Of a stretch of DNA of 64,000 bases, positions 9,565-18,018 are shown in pieces; the stretch's first letter is position 1; the number at the start of each line of letters is the position of its first letter. Under the pieces are notes generated by a model. It had not been told where the DNA came from. It searched no databases and was given only the letters and a program-made list of their open reading frames with translations. The stretch is from Rikenellaceae bacterium. Lineage in GTDB: Bacteria > Bacteroidota > Bacteroidia > Bacteroidales > Rikenellaceae. A program made the translations under genes and the position numbers. The stretch lies in the NCBI GenBank assembly GCA_017463585.1, contig JAFTOX010000004.1:186001-250000 (forward strand), read 5' to 3'.

Positions 9565-10758
9565 ATGAAAAAACTTATTTTCAGCGTGCTGTTCGTGGCG
9601 TTGGCATTTGGCGCACAGGCACAGCGCAAGGGCGAGGCGCAGAAGCCCGAGGGTTACAAGATCACCGATAAGGATTGCGTTGAGGTTACTCCGGTGAAGG
9701 ATCAGAGCCGTAGTGGTACCTGTTGGAGTTTCTCGGGTACGGCATTCCTCGAAAGCGAGATTTTGAAGAATGGTGGCGAGGTTGTCGATCTGTCGGAGAT
9801 GTGGATCGTACGCCACTGCTACGAGCAGAAGGCCGAGAAGTTCGTTCGTCTGCACGGTATGTTGAACTTCGGTCAGGGTGGTGCAACGCACGACGTGATG
9901 AACGCAATCGCGGAGTTCGGTATCGTTCCCGAGGAGGTCTATCGCGGTCTGAACTACGGTAGCGAGAAGCACAACCACTATGAGGTTGACGCTCTGCTGC
10001 GTGGTTACTTGGAGGGCGTTGTGAAGCAGAAGACCCTCTCGCCCGCGTGGAAAGATGGATTCAACGCAATTCTCGACGTCTATTTTGGCCCGAAGGTTGA
10101 GAAGTTCACCTACAACGGCAAGGAGTACACACCCAAGTCGTTCGCTGAGTCGCTGCCCGTCGATATGGCTGATTACGTGTCGTTTACGTCGTTCACTCAC
10201 CACCCCTTCTACACTCAGTTCGCAATCGCAGTTCCCGACAACTGGGCTTGGGGTCTGTCGTACAACGTTCCCATCGACGAGCTGATGGAGATTATGGACT
10301 CGTCGCTCGACGCTGGTCGCTCGATCTATTGGGCTACCGACGTGAGCGAGAAGGGTTTCAGCCGTCAGCTGGCTCTGGGTGTTGTTCCGACGGTCAAGTT
10401 GGAGAACTTGGAGGGCACCGAGGCTGAGCGCTGGGGCAAGATGACTCCGCAGGAGCGCGACGCTGCGCTGTACAGCTTCTCGAAGCCGACCGCCGAGCTC
10501 GAAATCAACCAGCAGATGCGTCAGGAGGCATACGATAAGTATGAGACCACTGACGATCACGGTATGCAGATCGTAGGTCGCGCCGAGGACCAGATCGGCA
10601 ACAAGTACTTCAAGGTGAAGAACTCGTGGGGTGAGGTAGGTCCTTACAAGGGTTACTACTATTTCTCGTATCCGTTCGCAGCTTACAAGACGATGAACAT
10701 CGTTGTAAATAAGAACGTTATCCCCGCTAAGATCCGCAAGGCTTGCGGCATCGAGTAA
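9565..10758 (+). CDS. Secreted C1-family aminopeptidase (bleomycin hydrolase-like)
   Basis: This 397-residue papain-fold cysteine peptidase is of the PepC/bleomycin hydrolase type. The catalytic Cys 53 lies in SGTCWSFSGTAFLESE, His 332 in DDHGMQIVG and Asn 353 in VKNSWG. Residues 1-20 form a signal peptide ending AQAQ, so it acts outside the cytoplasm, unlike cytosolic PepC of lactic acid bacteria. I chose the ATG at 9565 because the signal peptide begins there; a 40-residue upstream extension is low-quality and overlaps the promoter region. It is monocistronic, with its own terminator. A role in peptide scavenging is inferred. Confidence 0.92.
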   Translation: MKKLIFSVLFVALAFGAQAQRKGEAQKPEGYKITDKDCVEVTPVKDQSRSGTCWSFSGTAFLESEILKNGGEVVDLSEMWIVRHCYEQKAEKFVRLHGMLNFGQGGATHDVMNAIAEFGIVPEEVYRGLNYGSEKHNHYEVDALLRGYLEGVVKQKTLSPAWKDGFNAILDVYFGPKVEKFTYNGKEYTPKSFAESLPVDMADYVSFTSFTHHPFYTQFAIAVPDNWAWGLSYNVPIDELMEIMDSSLDAGRSIYWATDVSEKGFSRQLALGVVPTVKLENLEGTEAERWGKMTPQERDAALYSFSKPTAELEINQQMRQEAYDKYETTDDHGMQIVGRAEDQIGNKYFKVKNSWGEVGPYKGYYYFSYPFAAYKTMNIVVNKNVIPAKIRKACGIE

Positions 10759-10778
10759 CCGTTTGGAATTTAGGATTA

Positions 10779-10808
10779 AAGCCTCGCTTTTCAGAGCGAG
10801 GCTTTTTT
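10779..10808 (+). terminator. Rho-independent terminator
   Basis: AAGCCTCGCT and AGCGAGGCTT pair around a short loop and are followed by a T-run, 20 bases after the aminopeptidase stop. Confidence 0.9.
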
Positions 10809-10874
10809 ATTCGTCCAACTATTAGATCAAACAACAAGCGTGAACAAAATCGCGCTTTTTCAAAGCGTGTCATC

Positions 10875-10934
10875 ATTGGCGGGTCGCGCTAACATCGCCG
10901 CGCGAGCCCCCCAGCCCGCGAGTGAGTGCCCGCC
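10875..10934. repeat. GC-rich inverted repeat, loosely related to the palindrome family
   Basis: ATTGGCGGG opens the element and CCCGCC (10929-10934) closes it, with GCGCG-rich inner dyads and a CCCCCCAGCCC stretch between. It has the ATTGGCG start and a C-rich spacer followed by AGCCC seen in the family, but the stems are poor. It may be a decayed copy. Confidence 0.4.
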
Positions 10935-10949
10935 ATATTAAACGAAAAA

Positions 10950-10975
10950 GAGCCACCCCGTTTCCAGAGTGGCTC
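10950..10975. terminator. Bidirectional terminator between convergent genes
   Basis: GAGCCAC and GTGGCTC form a perfect seven-base stem with AAAAA before it and TTTTTTT shortly after it. It can therefore stop transcription from the aminopeptidase P gene on the minus strand and any read-through on the plus strand. Confidence 0.8.
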
Positions 10976-11009
10976 AATTTTTTTGAATTTTGAATTTTGA
11001 ATCAAAACC

Positions 11010-12404
11010 CTATCGAGCCATAAATGCCTCGACCTCCTCGACCGTTACGGGGATCTTCTTGCTGCCGATAATGCGGCAACCCTCCTCAGTTACAAGCAGA
11101 TCGTCCTCGATACGGATACCGCCGAAGTCGCGGTAGCCCTCCAAGCGATCGTAGTTCACAATGCCCGAATACAAGCCCTCGGCGCGGCACTTGTCGATCA
11201 ACGCGGGAATGAAATAGATACCCGGCTCGTCGCTCAGCACCGTACCCTTGCGCAGACGCCACGTAGCGCGGTGAACGCACGTTGCCGACTGTGCGGCACG
11301 CTCAGCGAGTTGCGAGTAGTCGAAACTACGCTCGCCGATGTTCTCGCAATCGTGCACATCAAGACCGATACCGTGTCCCAAACCGTGGGGCATAAACATA
11401 TACATCGCACCTGCCTCGACAGCGTCCTCAGCCGAGCCGTTGATCAGTCCGATCGAGCGAAGTCCCTCAGCCAGCGAGAGATAAGCCGCGCGGTGCACCT
11501 CATTCATATACATCATTCCGGGGCGAACGATCTTGGCAATGTGGTCGTGAGCCGCCAGCACGATCTCGTAAATCTCGCGCTGCTTCTGCGTGAATTTGCC
11601 ACTCACGGGGTAGGTACGCGTGTGGTCCGAGATGTAGTTCATCAGGTTCTCGCCACCGCAATCGACCAACAGCAGACGACCATTTTCGAGCACGCCCTCC
11701 GAGTTGAGATTGTGCAACGTTTCGCCGTGCTGCGACACGATCGACGGGAACGATACGCCCAAGCCCATCGACTTGGCAACGCCCTCGATCTTGCCCGCAA
11801 TTTCGCGCTCGATAAGACCCTTACGGCACATCTTCATTGCGGTCGTATGCATCTCATAACCAATCAGAAAAGCGTTCTCCAACTGCTCAACCTCCTCGTC
11901 GCTCTTCACCTCGCGCATCTCGGCTACGGCGAACATCAGATCGATCGATTTATGCTCGTGCAGCATATCGATACCCAAGCCGAGCAGCGACGAGATCAAC
12001 ATCTTCGACTCGCCACGATAGGGGGGCAGATAGTGCACACGACGATTCAGCGTAACTGCCTTGCGCATTGCGGGAGCAAGCTCCGAAAGGGGTGCGGTCT
12101 TGGTTACACCCACCTGCGCACCAAGCTCAGCCACAGCGGGTTGCGGACCTGTCCAGATGATATCTTCGACCGTAAAATCATCGCCATAGAGCGTTGCCTC
12201 GCCCGTCTCGGCATCGATAACACCCACCATCGATGGCATATTCAAACCGAAAAAGTAGAGGAACGTCGAATCCTGACGGAAATAATAAGCATTGTTGGGA
12301 TAGTTGTTCGGCGAGGGCATATTACCCGGGAGCAGAATCACTCCCTTGCCGATACGGCGGCAGAGCTCTGCGCGACGTGCCGCGTAAGTGTTTGCGCTGA
12401 ACAT
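11010..12404 (-). CDS. pepP: Xaa-Pro aminopeptidase (aminopeptidase P, M24B)
   Basis: This 464-residue metallopeptidase removes N-terminal residues preceding proline. The N-terminal AMP_N domain is visible in NNYPNNAYYFRQDSTFLYFFG. The pita-bread domain has metal ligands in VDCGGE and SDHTRTYPVSG (Asp, Asp), MPHGLGHGIGLDVHD (His), SDEPGIYF (Glu) and GIRIEDDLLVT (Glu). No signal peptide is seen, so it is probably cytosolic and processes imported or recycled peptides. It is transcribed alone, ending at a bidirectional terminator. A TAACTTTT sequence about 20 bases upstream is a weak -7 candidate. Confidence 0.95.
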   Translation of the reverse strand: MFSANTYAARRAELCRRIGKGVILLPGNMPSPNNYPNNAYYFRQDSTFLYFFGLNMPSMVGVIDAETGEATLYGDDFTVEDIIWTGPQPAVAELGAQVGVTKTAPLSELAPAMRKAVTLNRRVHYLPPYRGESKMLISSLLGLGIDMLHEHKSIDLMFAVAEMREVKSDEEVEQLENAFLIGYEMHTTAMKMCRKGLIEREIAGKIEGVAKSMGLGVSFPSIVSQHGETLHNLNSEGVLENGRLLLVDCGGENLMNYISDHTRTYPVSGKFTQKQREIYEIVLAAHDHIAKIVRPGMMYMNEVHRAAYLSLAEGLRSIGLINGSAEDAVEAGAMYMFMPHGLGHGIGLDVHDCENIGERSFDYSQLAERAAQSATCVHRATWRLRKGTVLSDEPGIYFIPALIDKCRAEGLYSGIVNYDRLEGYRDFGGIRIEDDLLVTEEGCRIIGSKKIPVTVEEVEAFMAR

Positions 12405-12462
12405 AGTTGTGGTTCTTTATAAAAGTTATACGTTTAATTTTCGTTTTTATTATACTGCGTAA

Positions 12463-12546
12463 TTGGCAAAATCTGCGATTTTGACACACCTTCGGGGGCT
12501 CGCCTTCGGCGACCGCCCCAGCCCCCGAAGGTGCGTGTCGCCAATC
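12463..12546 (+). repeat. Nested palindrome family, copy 1
   Basis: Outer arms CACCTTCGGGGGCT (12487-12500) and AGCCCCCGAAGGTG (12520-12533) pair over 14 bases without mismatch. Inside are the small hairpin CGCC-ttc-GGCG (12501-12511) and the spacer ACCGCCCC. The element is flanked by ATTGGC at the left and GTCGCCAAT at the right. Covarying arms with the same layout occur at 17307, 25428, 30112 and 51797. Confidence 0.8.
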
Positions 12547-12612
12547 TTATTTCTATTTATATTTTATCCAAATTCTTTTGTTTCAAACAAGAATTTTGAA
12601 TTTCCAACCCCT

Positions 12613-13857
12613 TTACTCCACCTCGACAAACTTATACATCTTGTCGCCACGGCGCACTTCGCGTTCGGTTTTGACCGAGCAGAAGACTCCCTGCATCGCC
12701 ACATCGGCCTCACGCTCAGCGACGTAGGGCACGACATCGTGTTGCTCGACCACGCCCGTCTTTTCGCCCAGGAAGAAGACCGTGCTGCCACGTTCCAACG
12801 GCGACGCCTCGACCAAAATCTCAGCCACCGAGATACGCTTGAAGAAGTTGGTAACCTTGCCCACAAAGACCTTGCGACGTGTTGCCGACGAGCCGTAACG
12901 CTCGCTATGCTCGGCAGCGGGCTTACCCAAATAGTATCCGCCCCAGAAGCCACGATTGAAGACCTCAGCCAGCTGTTCGCGCAACTGCGCAGCCGCCTCG
13001 GCGGTGTATTCGCCCGCCTCGATCATTCGCAGTGCACGGTCGTAGCACTCCACAACGCGCTTGACATATTCGCCACCACGTGCGCGACCCTCGATCTTCA
13101 AAACACGTACTCCCGCATTGATAAACTTATCGAGGAAATCAATGGTACACAGATCCTTAGGCGACAGAATCCATTGACCTTCGGTATCGAGTTGAGCACC
13201 CGTTTCGCGGTCGGTCAGCGTGTAGCTACGGCGACAAATCTGGCGGCACGCACCACGATTTGCCGAGCAACCCGTTTCGTGCAGACTCAGGTAGCACTTG
13301 CCCGAAACGGCCATACACAGCGCACCGTGGGCGAACATCTCGATACGAATCTTCTCGCCCGACGGACCGCAGATATTGCGCTCGTCGATAGCGCGATGGA
13401 TCAACGCCACCTGATCGAGCGACAGCTCACGCGCCAGCACCGCCACATCGGCCCACTGCGCATAGAACTCCAACGCCTCGCTATTCGAGATGTTGAGCTG
13501 GGTCGAGAGGTGGATCTCCACCCCGCGCGAACGGGCATAGAGGATCACCGATTGGTCGGCTGCGATGATGGCATCGACCTTTGCGGCTGCGGCACGATCG
13601 ACCACGGCGTGCATCTGCTCGATCTCGTTGTCGTAGATTATGGTATTGACTGTGAGATAGGCTTTTACGCCTGCCTCGTGGGCAATCTTGACAATCTGAT
13701 CCAGATCGTCGAGGGTGAAGTTGGCTGCCGACGCCGCGCGCATATTGAGCGCACCAACGCCAAAATAGACCGAATCGGCACCCGCCTCGATCGCTGCCAG
13801 CAACGACTCATACGAGCCTGCCGGCGCCATTATTTCGATATCTGAACGTTTAATCAT
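12613..13857 (-). CDS. U32 peptidase family protein (probable RNA-modification type)
   Basis: This 414-residue protein begins with the U32 TIM-barrel signature: MAPAGSYESLLAAIEAGADS and an LSTQLNISN segment. Five cysteines lie at residues 181, 188, 197, 204 and 208 (HGALCMAVSGKC, then GC, GAC and IC). In relatives TrhP, RlhA and UbiU, four such cysteines hold a 4Fe-4S cluster used in tRNA, rRNA or ubiquinone hydroxylation. The old collagenase-like protease label is therefore doubtful. It starts 11 bases after the isoprenyl synthase gene, so both share a transcript. Which RNA it modifies cannot be told from sequence. Confidence 0.88.
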   Translation of the reverse strand: MIKRSDIEIMAPAGSYESLLAAIEAGADSVYFGVGALNMRAASAANFTLDDLDQIVKIAHEAGVKAYLTVNTIIYDNEIEQMHAVVDRAAAAKVDAIIAADQSVILYARSRGVEIHLSTQLNISNSEALEFYAQWADVAVLARELSLDQVALIHRAIDERNICGPSGEKIRIEMFAHGALCMAVSGKCYLSLHETGCSANRGACRQICRRSYTLTDRETGAQLDTEGQWILSPKDLCTIDFLDKFINAGVRVLKIEGRARGGEYVKRVVECYDRALRMIEAGEYTAEAAAQLREQLAEVFNRGFWGGYYLGKPAAEHSERYGSSATRRKVFVGKVTNFFKRISVAEILVEASPLERGSTVFFLGEKTGVVEQHDVVPYVAEREADVAMQGVFCSVKTEREVRRGDKMYKFVEVE

Positions 13858-13868
13858 AAAAATCTTCC

Positions 13869-14852
13869 TTACTTCTTTCGTCCCACCAAACTCTGGGCAA
13901 ATTCGCGCATCTGCGCCGTGCGCTCCGTCGGAACACTCAGAGCGTCAAGCGCTTCCAGTGCACGCTCGAAGTGGAACTTAATTCGCTGCTCGGTGGCGGT
14001 GCGAACGTCCGCCTTGTCGAACAACTCGCGCGCACGCTCAATCTTCTGCTCGGGCAACAACGACTCACGCTGGTGCAACGACGCCAATTCACGACGCTCG
14101 CACTCGTCGAGCGTGTTCAGCGCCGAGATCATCAGGAAGGTCTTTTTGCCTTCGAGAATATCGCCACCAATCGCCTTACCCAGCTGAGCCTCAGTGCCGT
14201 AGCTGTCCAGTAGATCATCTTGCAGCTGGAACGCCAAACCCAATTCGTCGGCAAAGCGGGTGATGTGGTCGAGATCCTCGTCCGACGCCCCGCCCACGAT
14301 TGCGCCAATGCGTGCCGCGCCCGACAGCAGAACGGCCGTTTTGAGGTTGATCATCTGGACGTACTCCTCGATCGAAACCTCATCGCGCGACTCGAAATCC
14401 ATATCGTACTGCTGACCCTCGAAGACCTTCATCGCGGTCGAGTTGAAGACCTCGAAAATGCGGGGCAGCAGTGCCGTGGGAGCCTTTTCGAGCAGTCGGT
14501 AGGCGTAGACGATCATTGCGTCGCCCGACAGGATTGCGATATTCTGGTTCCACTTGCGGAACACCGAGGGCTTGCCACGACGTATCGGCGCATTGTCCAT
14601 AATATCGTCGTGCAGCAGCGTGAAGTTATGGAAGAACTCGACCGCCGCAGCGCAGGGCATCGCCGCCTCGACCTCATCGGCAAAGATTCCGCACGAGAGC
14701 AAGGTCAGCATCGGACGCAGACGCTTGCCACCCTGTTCCATCGAGTAGGTGATGGGGGCGTAGAGCTGTGCGGGTTCGCCTTTAAGTTCGGACTGAGCGA
14801 GGAAAGTTTCGACGCTTTGCAGCAGTTCAGAGAGTGATTTTTGTTCCATCAT
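13869..14852 (-). CDS. Polyprenyl (isoprenyl) diphosphate synthase
   Basis: This 327-residue all-trans prenyltransferase condenses isopentenyl diphosphate onto allylic diphosphates. The first Asp-rich motif is DDIMD at residues 82-86 (in LLHDDIMDNAPIRRGKPS) and the second is DDLLD at 212-216. GGKRLRP near residue 41 binds diphosphate. A Phe sits five residues before the first Asp, a position that limits chain length in known FPP/GGPP synthases, so a C15-C20 product is my inference; a longer quinone side chain cannot be excluded. Start is one of two adjacent ATGs. It leads the operon with the U32 gene. Confidence 0.93.
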   Translation of the reverse strand: MMEQKSLSELLQSVETFLAQSELKGEPAQLYAPITYSMEQGGKRLRPMLTLLSCGIFADEVEAAMPCAAAVEFFHNFTLLHDDIMDNAPIRRGKPSVFRKWNQNIAILSGDAMIVYAYRLLEKAPTALLPRIFEVFNSTAMKVFEGQQYDMDFESRDEVSIEEYVQMINLKTAVLLSGAARIGAIVGGASDEDLDHITRFADELGLAFQLQDDLLDSYGTEAQLGKAIGGDILEGKKTFLMISALNTLDECERRELASLHQRESLLPEQKIERARELFDKADVRTATEQRIKFHFERALEALDALSVPTERTAQMREFAQSLVGRKK

Positions 14853-14876
14853 TGGTTTGCGTATTCGTTATTTTTG

Positions 14877-14884
14877 CAAAGATA
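14877..14884 (-). promoter_or_regulatory. -7 element for the isoprenyl synthase operon
   Basis: On the minus strand TATCTTTG matches the TAnnTTTG consensus exactly, 25 bases before the start codon. No clear TTTG is found 19-21 bases further upstream. Confidence 0.55.
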
Positions 14885-14906
14885 GCGTCAAAATTCCAAA
14901 AAATAA

Positions 14907-14937
14907 TTGGCAGACCGTAAAATTTGTACTACATTTG
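14907..14937 (+). promoter_or_regulatory. Promoter for the ROK kinase gene
   Basis: TTG (14907-14909) and TACATTTG (14930-14937, exact -7 consensus) are 20 bases apart. It is divergent from the isoprenyl synthase promoter, the two sharing about 60 bases. Confidence 0.75.
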
Positions 14938-14970
14938 AAGAGTAAAATCGAAAATTAACATAAAAAATAG

Positions 14971-15978
14971 ATGACAATGAAAAAATTAGCAATTGGTATC
15001 GACATCGGTGGAACAAATACTGCCTTCGGTTTGGTCGATGAGAATGGTGACATCTTTGGCGAATCGGTCATCTCGACCGAGAAGTATAAGTATTTTTCGG
15101 ACTACCCGCAGTACATCAATGCTCTGTGCGAGGCTATGCACGCTCTGTGCGATAGCGTATCGTTCGAGTTCGAGTTGATCGGTATCGGTATCGGCGCACC
15201 CAACGCCAACTACCACACGGGCGACATCGTAACCCCCGCAAACCTGTGGAAATTTGCTCCCGATGAGGCTGATCCCCGCGACGAGCGTCGTGTGTTCCAC
15301 ATCGCAAAGGATATCGCTGCCAAGTTCGACGGCGCACACGTGGCTGTGACCAACGACGCAAACGCAGCAACCATCGGCGAGATGGTCTTCGGTAGCGCTA
15401 AGGGCGTCAAGGATTTCTTGATGGTGACGCTGGGCACGGGTCTTGGTAGCGGTTTCGTTGCCAATGGCGAGATGATCTACGGTCACGACGGCTTCGCAGG
15501 CGAGCTGGGTCATATCATCGTTGAGCGCAATGGTCGTGAGTGCGGTTGCGGTCGCAAGGGTTGCTTGGAGGCTTACGTTTCGGCTACGGGTATCAAGCGT
15601 ACGGTTTACGAGCTGTTGGCTAAGAGCAATGCTCCCAGCGAGTTGCGCGATATCGCATTCAAGGATTTCGAGGCTGTGATGGTTTCGACCGCAGCTAAGC
15701 ACGGCGACCCGATCGCATTGGAGGCATTCCGCTACACGGGCGAGATGTTGGGTCGTGCGCTGGCCGACGTGGTGGCTCTGACTGCACCGAAGTTGATCGT
15801 TCTGTTTGGCGGTCTGGCTAAGGCTGGCGACCTGATCTTCAACCCCACCAAGTGGTATATGGAGGAGTCGATGTTGTCGATCTGGAAGAATAAGGTCGAG
15901 ATCATTCCGTCGAGCATTCAGGATAAGAATGTAGCCATTATGGGTGCTGCGGCGCTGATTTGGCAGAACCAGCAGTAA
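14971..15978 (+). CDS. ROK-family sugar kinase (probable glucokinase)
   Basis: This 335-residue cytosolic kinase has the ATP-binding IDIGGTNT motif at residues 10-17, the second phosphate motif GTGLGSGF, sugar-binding ELGHIIVE, and the ROK zinc motif CGCGRKGCLEAY. There is no N-terminal DNA-binding domain, so it is an enzyme and not a NagC/XylR-type repressor. Glucose is the likeliest substrate by family size and Bacteroidota precedent; another hexose or amino sugar is possible. A second in-frame ATG lies two codons downstream (14977). It has its own strong promoter. Confidence 0.92.
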   Translation: MTMKKLAIGIDIGGTNTAFGLVDENGDIFGESVISTEKYKYFSDYPQYINALCEAMHALCDSVSFEFELIGIGIGAPNANYHTGDIVTPANLWKFAPDEADPRDERRVFHIAKDIAAKFDGAHVAVTNDANAATIGEMVFGSAKGVKDFLMVTLGTGLGSGFVANGEMIYGHDGFAGELGHIIVERNGRECGCGRKGCLEAYVSATGIKRTVYELLAKSNAPSELRDIAFKDFEAVMVSTAAKHGDPIALEAFRYTGEMLGRALADVVALTAPKLIVLFGGLAKAGDLIFNPTKWYMEESMLSIWKNKVEIIPSSIQDKNVAIMGAAALIWQNQQ

Positions 15979-16080
15979 AAAGCAGATAACGAGTGCGCGA
16001 TTGGTGGCCGGAGATCGGTCGCCAATCGTTGTGCTTGTGGTCAGGTGACGCTAACACCAAGAACTTAAACGGACGAAGAG

Positions 16081-16494
16081 TTGAACACGAAGAGCTGGAA
16101 GTGGTTGCACACGGTGCTTGTTGCGCTGTTTTGTGCATTTGTAGGTCTGTCGACCGAGGCAAATGCGCGAGCAGAGGCTGAGGCGGTGTGCCCGTCGGTC
16201 ATCGAGAATGAGGTGCTCCTTGTCGGAGGTAACAACGACGACCTGCATCTGGCTATCGAGAGCAACTCTCGTTTTGTCGCACCTCCGCTGGTTGCCCGCG
16301 TGACGGGTGCTGCGGTGCGAATCCTATCGACGCGCACACAATCGAATGGCGATCAGATCGCTCCCGAACATCGTGCACGTCTGCTTTTTTCAAGTCATAA
16401 CATTAGAGCGGTTAACGAAGTCCGTCTACTTCGTCTATCTCCGTCGCAATTGCGTACACGCTACATCTATTCGCTGCGGAGAATTGTTATTTAA
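16081..16494 (+). CDS. Small exported protein of unknown function (TTG start)
   Basis: The 137-residue frame begins with a clear signal peptide: basic start NTKSWKW, a hydrophobic core LVALFCAF and a processing region ending ANA near residue 29. No domain was recognised in the mature part, which ends in a basic, Leu/Arg-rich tail. The only possible initiator is TTG at 16081, because an in-frame stop lies at 16066 and there is no internal Met. The signal peptide makes coding likely, but a non-standard start lowers confidence. It may be paired with the membrane protein that follows. Confidence 0.55.
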   Translation: MNTKSWKWLHTVLVALFCAFVGLSTEANARAEAEAVCPSVIENEVLLVGGNNDDLHLAIESNSRFVAPPLVARVTGAAVRILSTRTQSNGDQIAPEHRARLLFSSHNIRAVNEVRLLRLSPSQLRTRYIYSLRRIVI

Positions 16495-16523
16495 CTCTGA
16501 CGACGCCATCTTTTTAAGTTTCG

Positions 16524-16557
16524 TCGAGTCGGGTGCTTTGTTGTGTTGCACTCGACC
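16524..16557. other. Hairpin between two hypothetical genes
   Basis: GTCGAGT and ACTCGAC pair over seven bases around a 20-base loop. No T-run follows on the plus strand, so this is not an obvious terminator; it may mark processing between genes 16081 and 16610. Confidence 0.4.
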
Positions 16558-16609
16558 AAATGAGTTATTCGTAACAATCAATTCAAACAATTAAACCGCT
16601 TAAAATCAA

Positions 16610-17140
16610 ATGAAAAAGCATATTGATGAGGTGCTGTACAGCATCTCGCCCGATACCGTTGTGGCTCGTCGCTACAACCCTATTCTTGGAATTGTAATCA
16701 CCGCCGTTGCCGCCGTTGCAATGATCGCGGGCAACTATGTCGAACCCTTTGCCTCGGATCGTGACCTGTTTCAGTATCTGATGATGGGTGGCTTTATGGT
16801 GCTTGCGACGGGAGCCACGATGATCTGCTATTGGCTCTTCGGCGACTCGGTGCGCCCCTACTACAAACCCACCAACGAGAAGATGAAGCGTACCGATTTG
16901 AATTTCAACATCTCGGACGTAAACCGCATTGAGGCGTTGGTCGCAGCGGGCGATTTCAAGACTTTGGAGAGCCTGCCCCGCAGCTCGGCGTCGGGTTTGA
17001 TCGTGGTTGTCTATGCAACCCCCAGCGGCAAGTGCGCCATTGCACAGACACTCGAATATGTCCCTCACGAATACCAACCTATAAACGACGCCCGCCTCTT
17101 TGAGGAGGGTAAATTCACGGTGGCGTCATTTATGTCGTAG
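16610..17140 (+). CDS. Conserved-looking inner-membrane protein of unknown function
   Basis: This 176-residue protein has two hydrophobic helices (about residues 25-45 and 57-80), then a soluble C-terminal domain of about 90 residues starting SVRPYYKPTNEKMKRTDLNF. The charge pattern suggests both ends are cytoplasmic. No known family was recognised. Codon use matches the flanking genes, and the ATG is preceded by A-rich sequence typical of this genome. It has its own terminator-like hairpin downstream. No function is proposed. Confidence 0.75.
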   Translation: MKKHIDEVLYSISPDTVVARRYNPILGIVITAVAAVAMIAGNYVEPFASDRDLFQYLMMGGFMVLATGATMICYWLFGDSVRPYYKPTNEKMKRTDLNFNISDVNRIEALVAAGDFKTLESLPRSSASGLIVVVYATPSGKCAIAQTLEYVPHEYQPINDARLFEEGKFTVASFMS

Positions 17141-17196
17141 CCGTTTTATCATCAAACCTGAAAGCAACTGTAAAATTTTATTTTAATTAAGAGGGC

Positions 17197-17236
17197 GAAC
17201 GTCCGATCCGTGCACTCGGGTCGGGCGTTCATATTT
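17197..17236 (+). terminator. Terminator-like hairpin
   Basis: GAACGTCCGA (17197-17206) pairs with TCGGGCGTTC (17221-17230) over ten bases with one G-U pair, followed by ATATTTT. It ends the gene at 16610. Confidence 0.6.
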
Positions 17237-17306
17237 TGTAATTCAAGATTCAAGATTCAAGATTCAAAATTTGAGTTTGTTTACATTGATTTTGTTTTCA
17301 GAATTG

Positions 17307-17384
17307 ATTGGCGATTTCTTTGAAATCGACACACGCGGTGGCGCCCGCGACTTTCAGTCGCGCCGCCCCACGCCACCGCGTGCG
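17307..17384 (+). repeat. Nested palindrome family, copy 2
   Basis: The element starts with ATTGGCGATTTC-ttt-GAAATCG. The outer arms CACGCGGTGGCG (17332-17343) and CGCCACCGCGTG (17371-17382) pair perfectly over 12 bases. The inner hairpin is CGCGACT-ttc-AGTCGCG and the spacer CCGCCCCA. The 78 bases match 30112-30189 with a single difference. The 310-base gap 17141-17451 holds this element, ATTCAAA-type short repeats (17241-17273) and two terminators, with no gene visible. Confidence 0.85.
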
Positions 17385-17403
17385 TATTCTGAATTATACA
17401 AAA

Positions 17404-17436
17404 AGCCGCGCTCGAAGATTCGGGCGCGGCTCTTTT
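17404..17436. terminator. Bidirectional terminator
   Basis: AGCCGCGC (17404-17411) pairs with GCGCGGCT (17424-17431). A-rich sequence precedes it and CTTTTGTTT follows it, so it serves the minus-strand gene ending at 17452 and the plus strand. Confidence 0.75.
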
Positions 17437-17451
17437 GTTTGTACGATTGAT

Positions 17452-17880
17452 TTATGCTATTGTGTCGATGAACTTTGCGACTTCGAAACCATACCAGATC
17501 ATCGAGCCGATGAACAGCAGCGAGCCTCCCACAACGAAGGCGATCCACGATTTGTTGGCGCGACGGGTCTCGCGGAAGATCTTAATGAGCGAGCGCAGCG
17601 CTGCGAAGCCGCCAACGATACCCCACGTGGGCACCCACAATCCCCACATCTCGTAGAATGCCAAGAATGCCGACTTCGGTTCGGGCAGCAGGTAGTAGAC
17701 GATTGCGGCCACGGCACAAATCAACAGTGTGAAAATCAGCAGTGTAGGCCAGCCTTTTGTGTAGCCCTCTTTGATTTTTGACCAATTCCACTCGTCGCCA
17801 TACTTGTTAGTCCAATCAAAGAATAGTTTGGTAGCTATGACCAACGCAACGGTCCATAATATAACGAAAACAGCTGTCAT
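17452..17880 (-). CDS. Four-helix membrane protein of unknown function
   Basis: The 142 residues contain four hydrophobic segments at about 2-20, 46-65, 80-97 and 111-130. Two short soluble loops separate them, one with DWTNKYGDEWNWSKIKEGY and one with the basic RSLIKIFRETRRANKS. No family was recognised. It has no cleavable signal peptide, so it should be an inner-membrane protein. It is monocistronic between a bidirectional terminator and the tRNA-Leu gene on the same strand. No function is proposed. Confidence 0.75.
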   Translation of the reverse strand: MTAVFVILWTVALVIATKLFFDWTNKYGDEWNWSKIKEGYTKGWPTLLIFTLLICAVAAIVYYLLPEPKSAFLAFYEMWGLWVPTWGIVGGFAALRSLIKIFRETRRANKSWIAFVVGGSLLFIGSMIWYGFEVAKFIDTIA

Positions 17881-17969
17881 CTTCCTAAGAATTTAAGTTA
17901 TCGACCACAAAGATAAGAATAATTTTGCAAAAACGGCTTGTCGAACGGCAAAATTAGTTCGGCGGGGGC

Positions 17970-18008
17970 GGTCGGAGCGACAATTGGTCGGAGCGACAAT
18001 CGGTCGGG
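17970..18008. repeat. 16-base tandem repeat, about 2.5 units
   Basis: GGTCGGAGCGACAAT followed by T or C is repeated at 17970 and 17986, with a partial third unit at 18002. It lies between the tRNA-Leu terminator and the upstream end of the four-helix protein gene, so it could influence that gene's expression. Confidence 0.7.
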
Positions 18009-18018
18009 ATATGCACAA

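Noticed and set aside
12463..12546. Nested palindromes as ordinary terminators
   Set aside because: They have an inner hairpin, no T-run, and lie after separate terminators with proper T-runs.
12613..13857. Calling the U32 protein a collagenase or protease
   Set aside because: The Cys cluster matches the iron-sulfur RNA/quinone hydroxylase relatives; no protease motif is visible.
14971..15978. ROK transcriptional repressor
   Set aside because: There is no N-terminal winged-helix domain; the protein begins directly with the ATP-binding motif.
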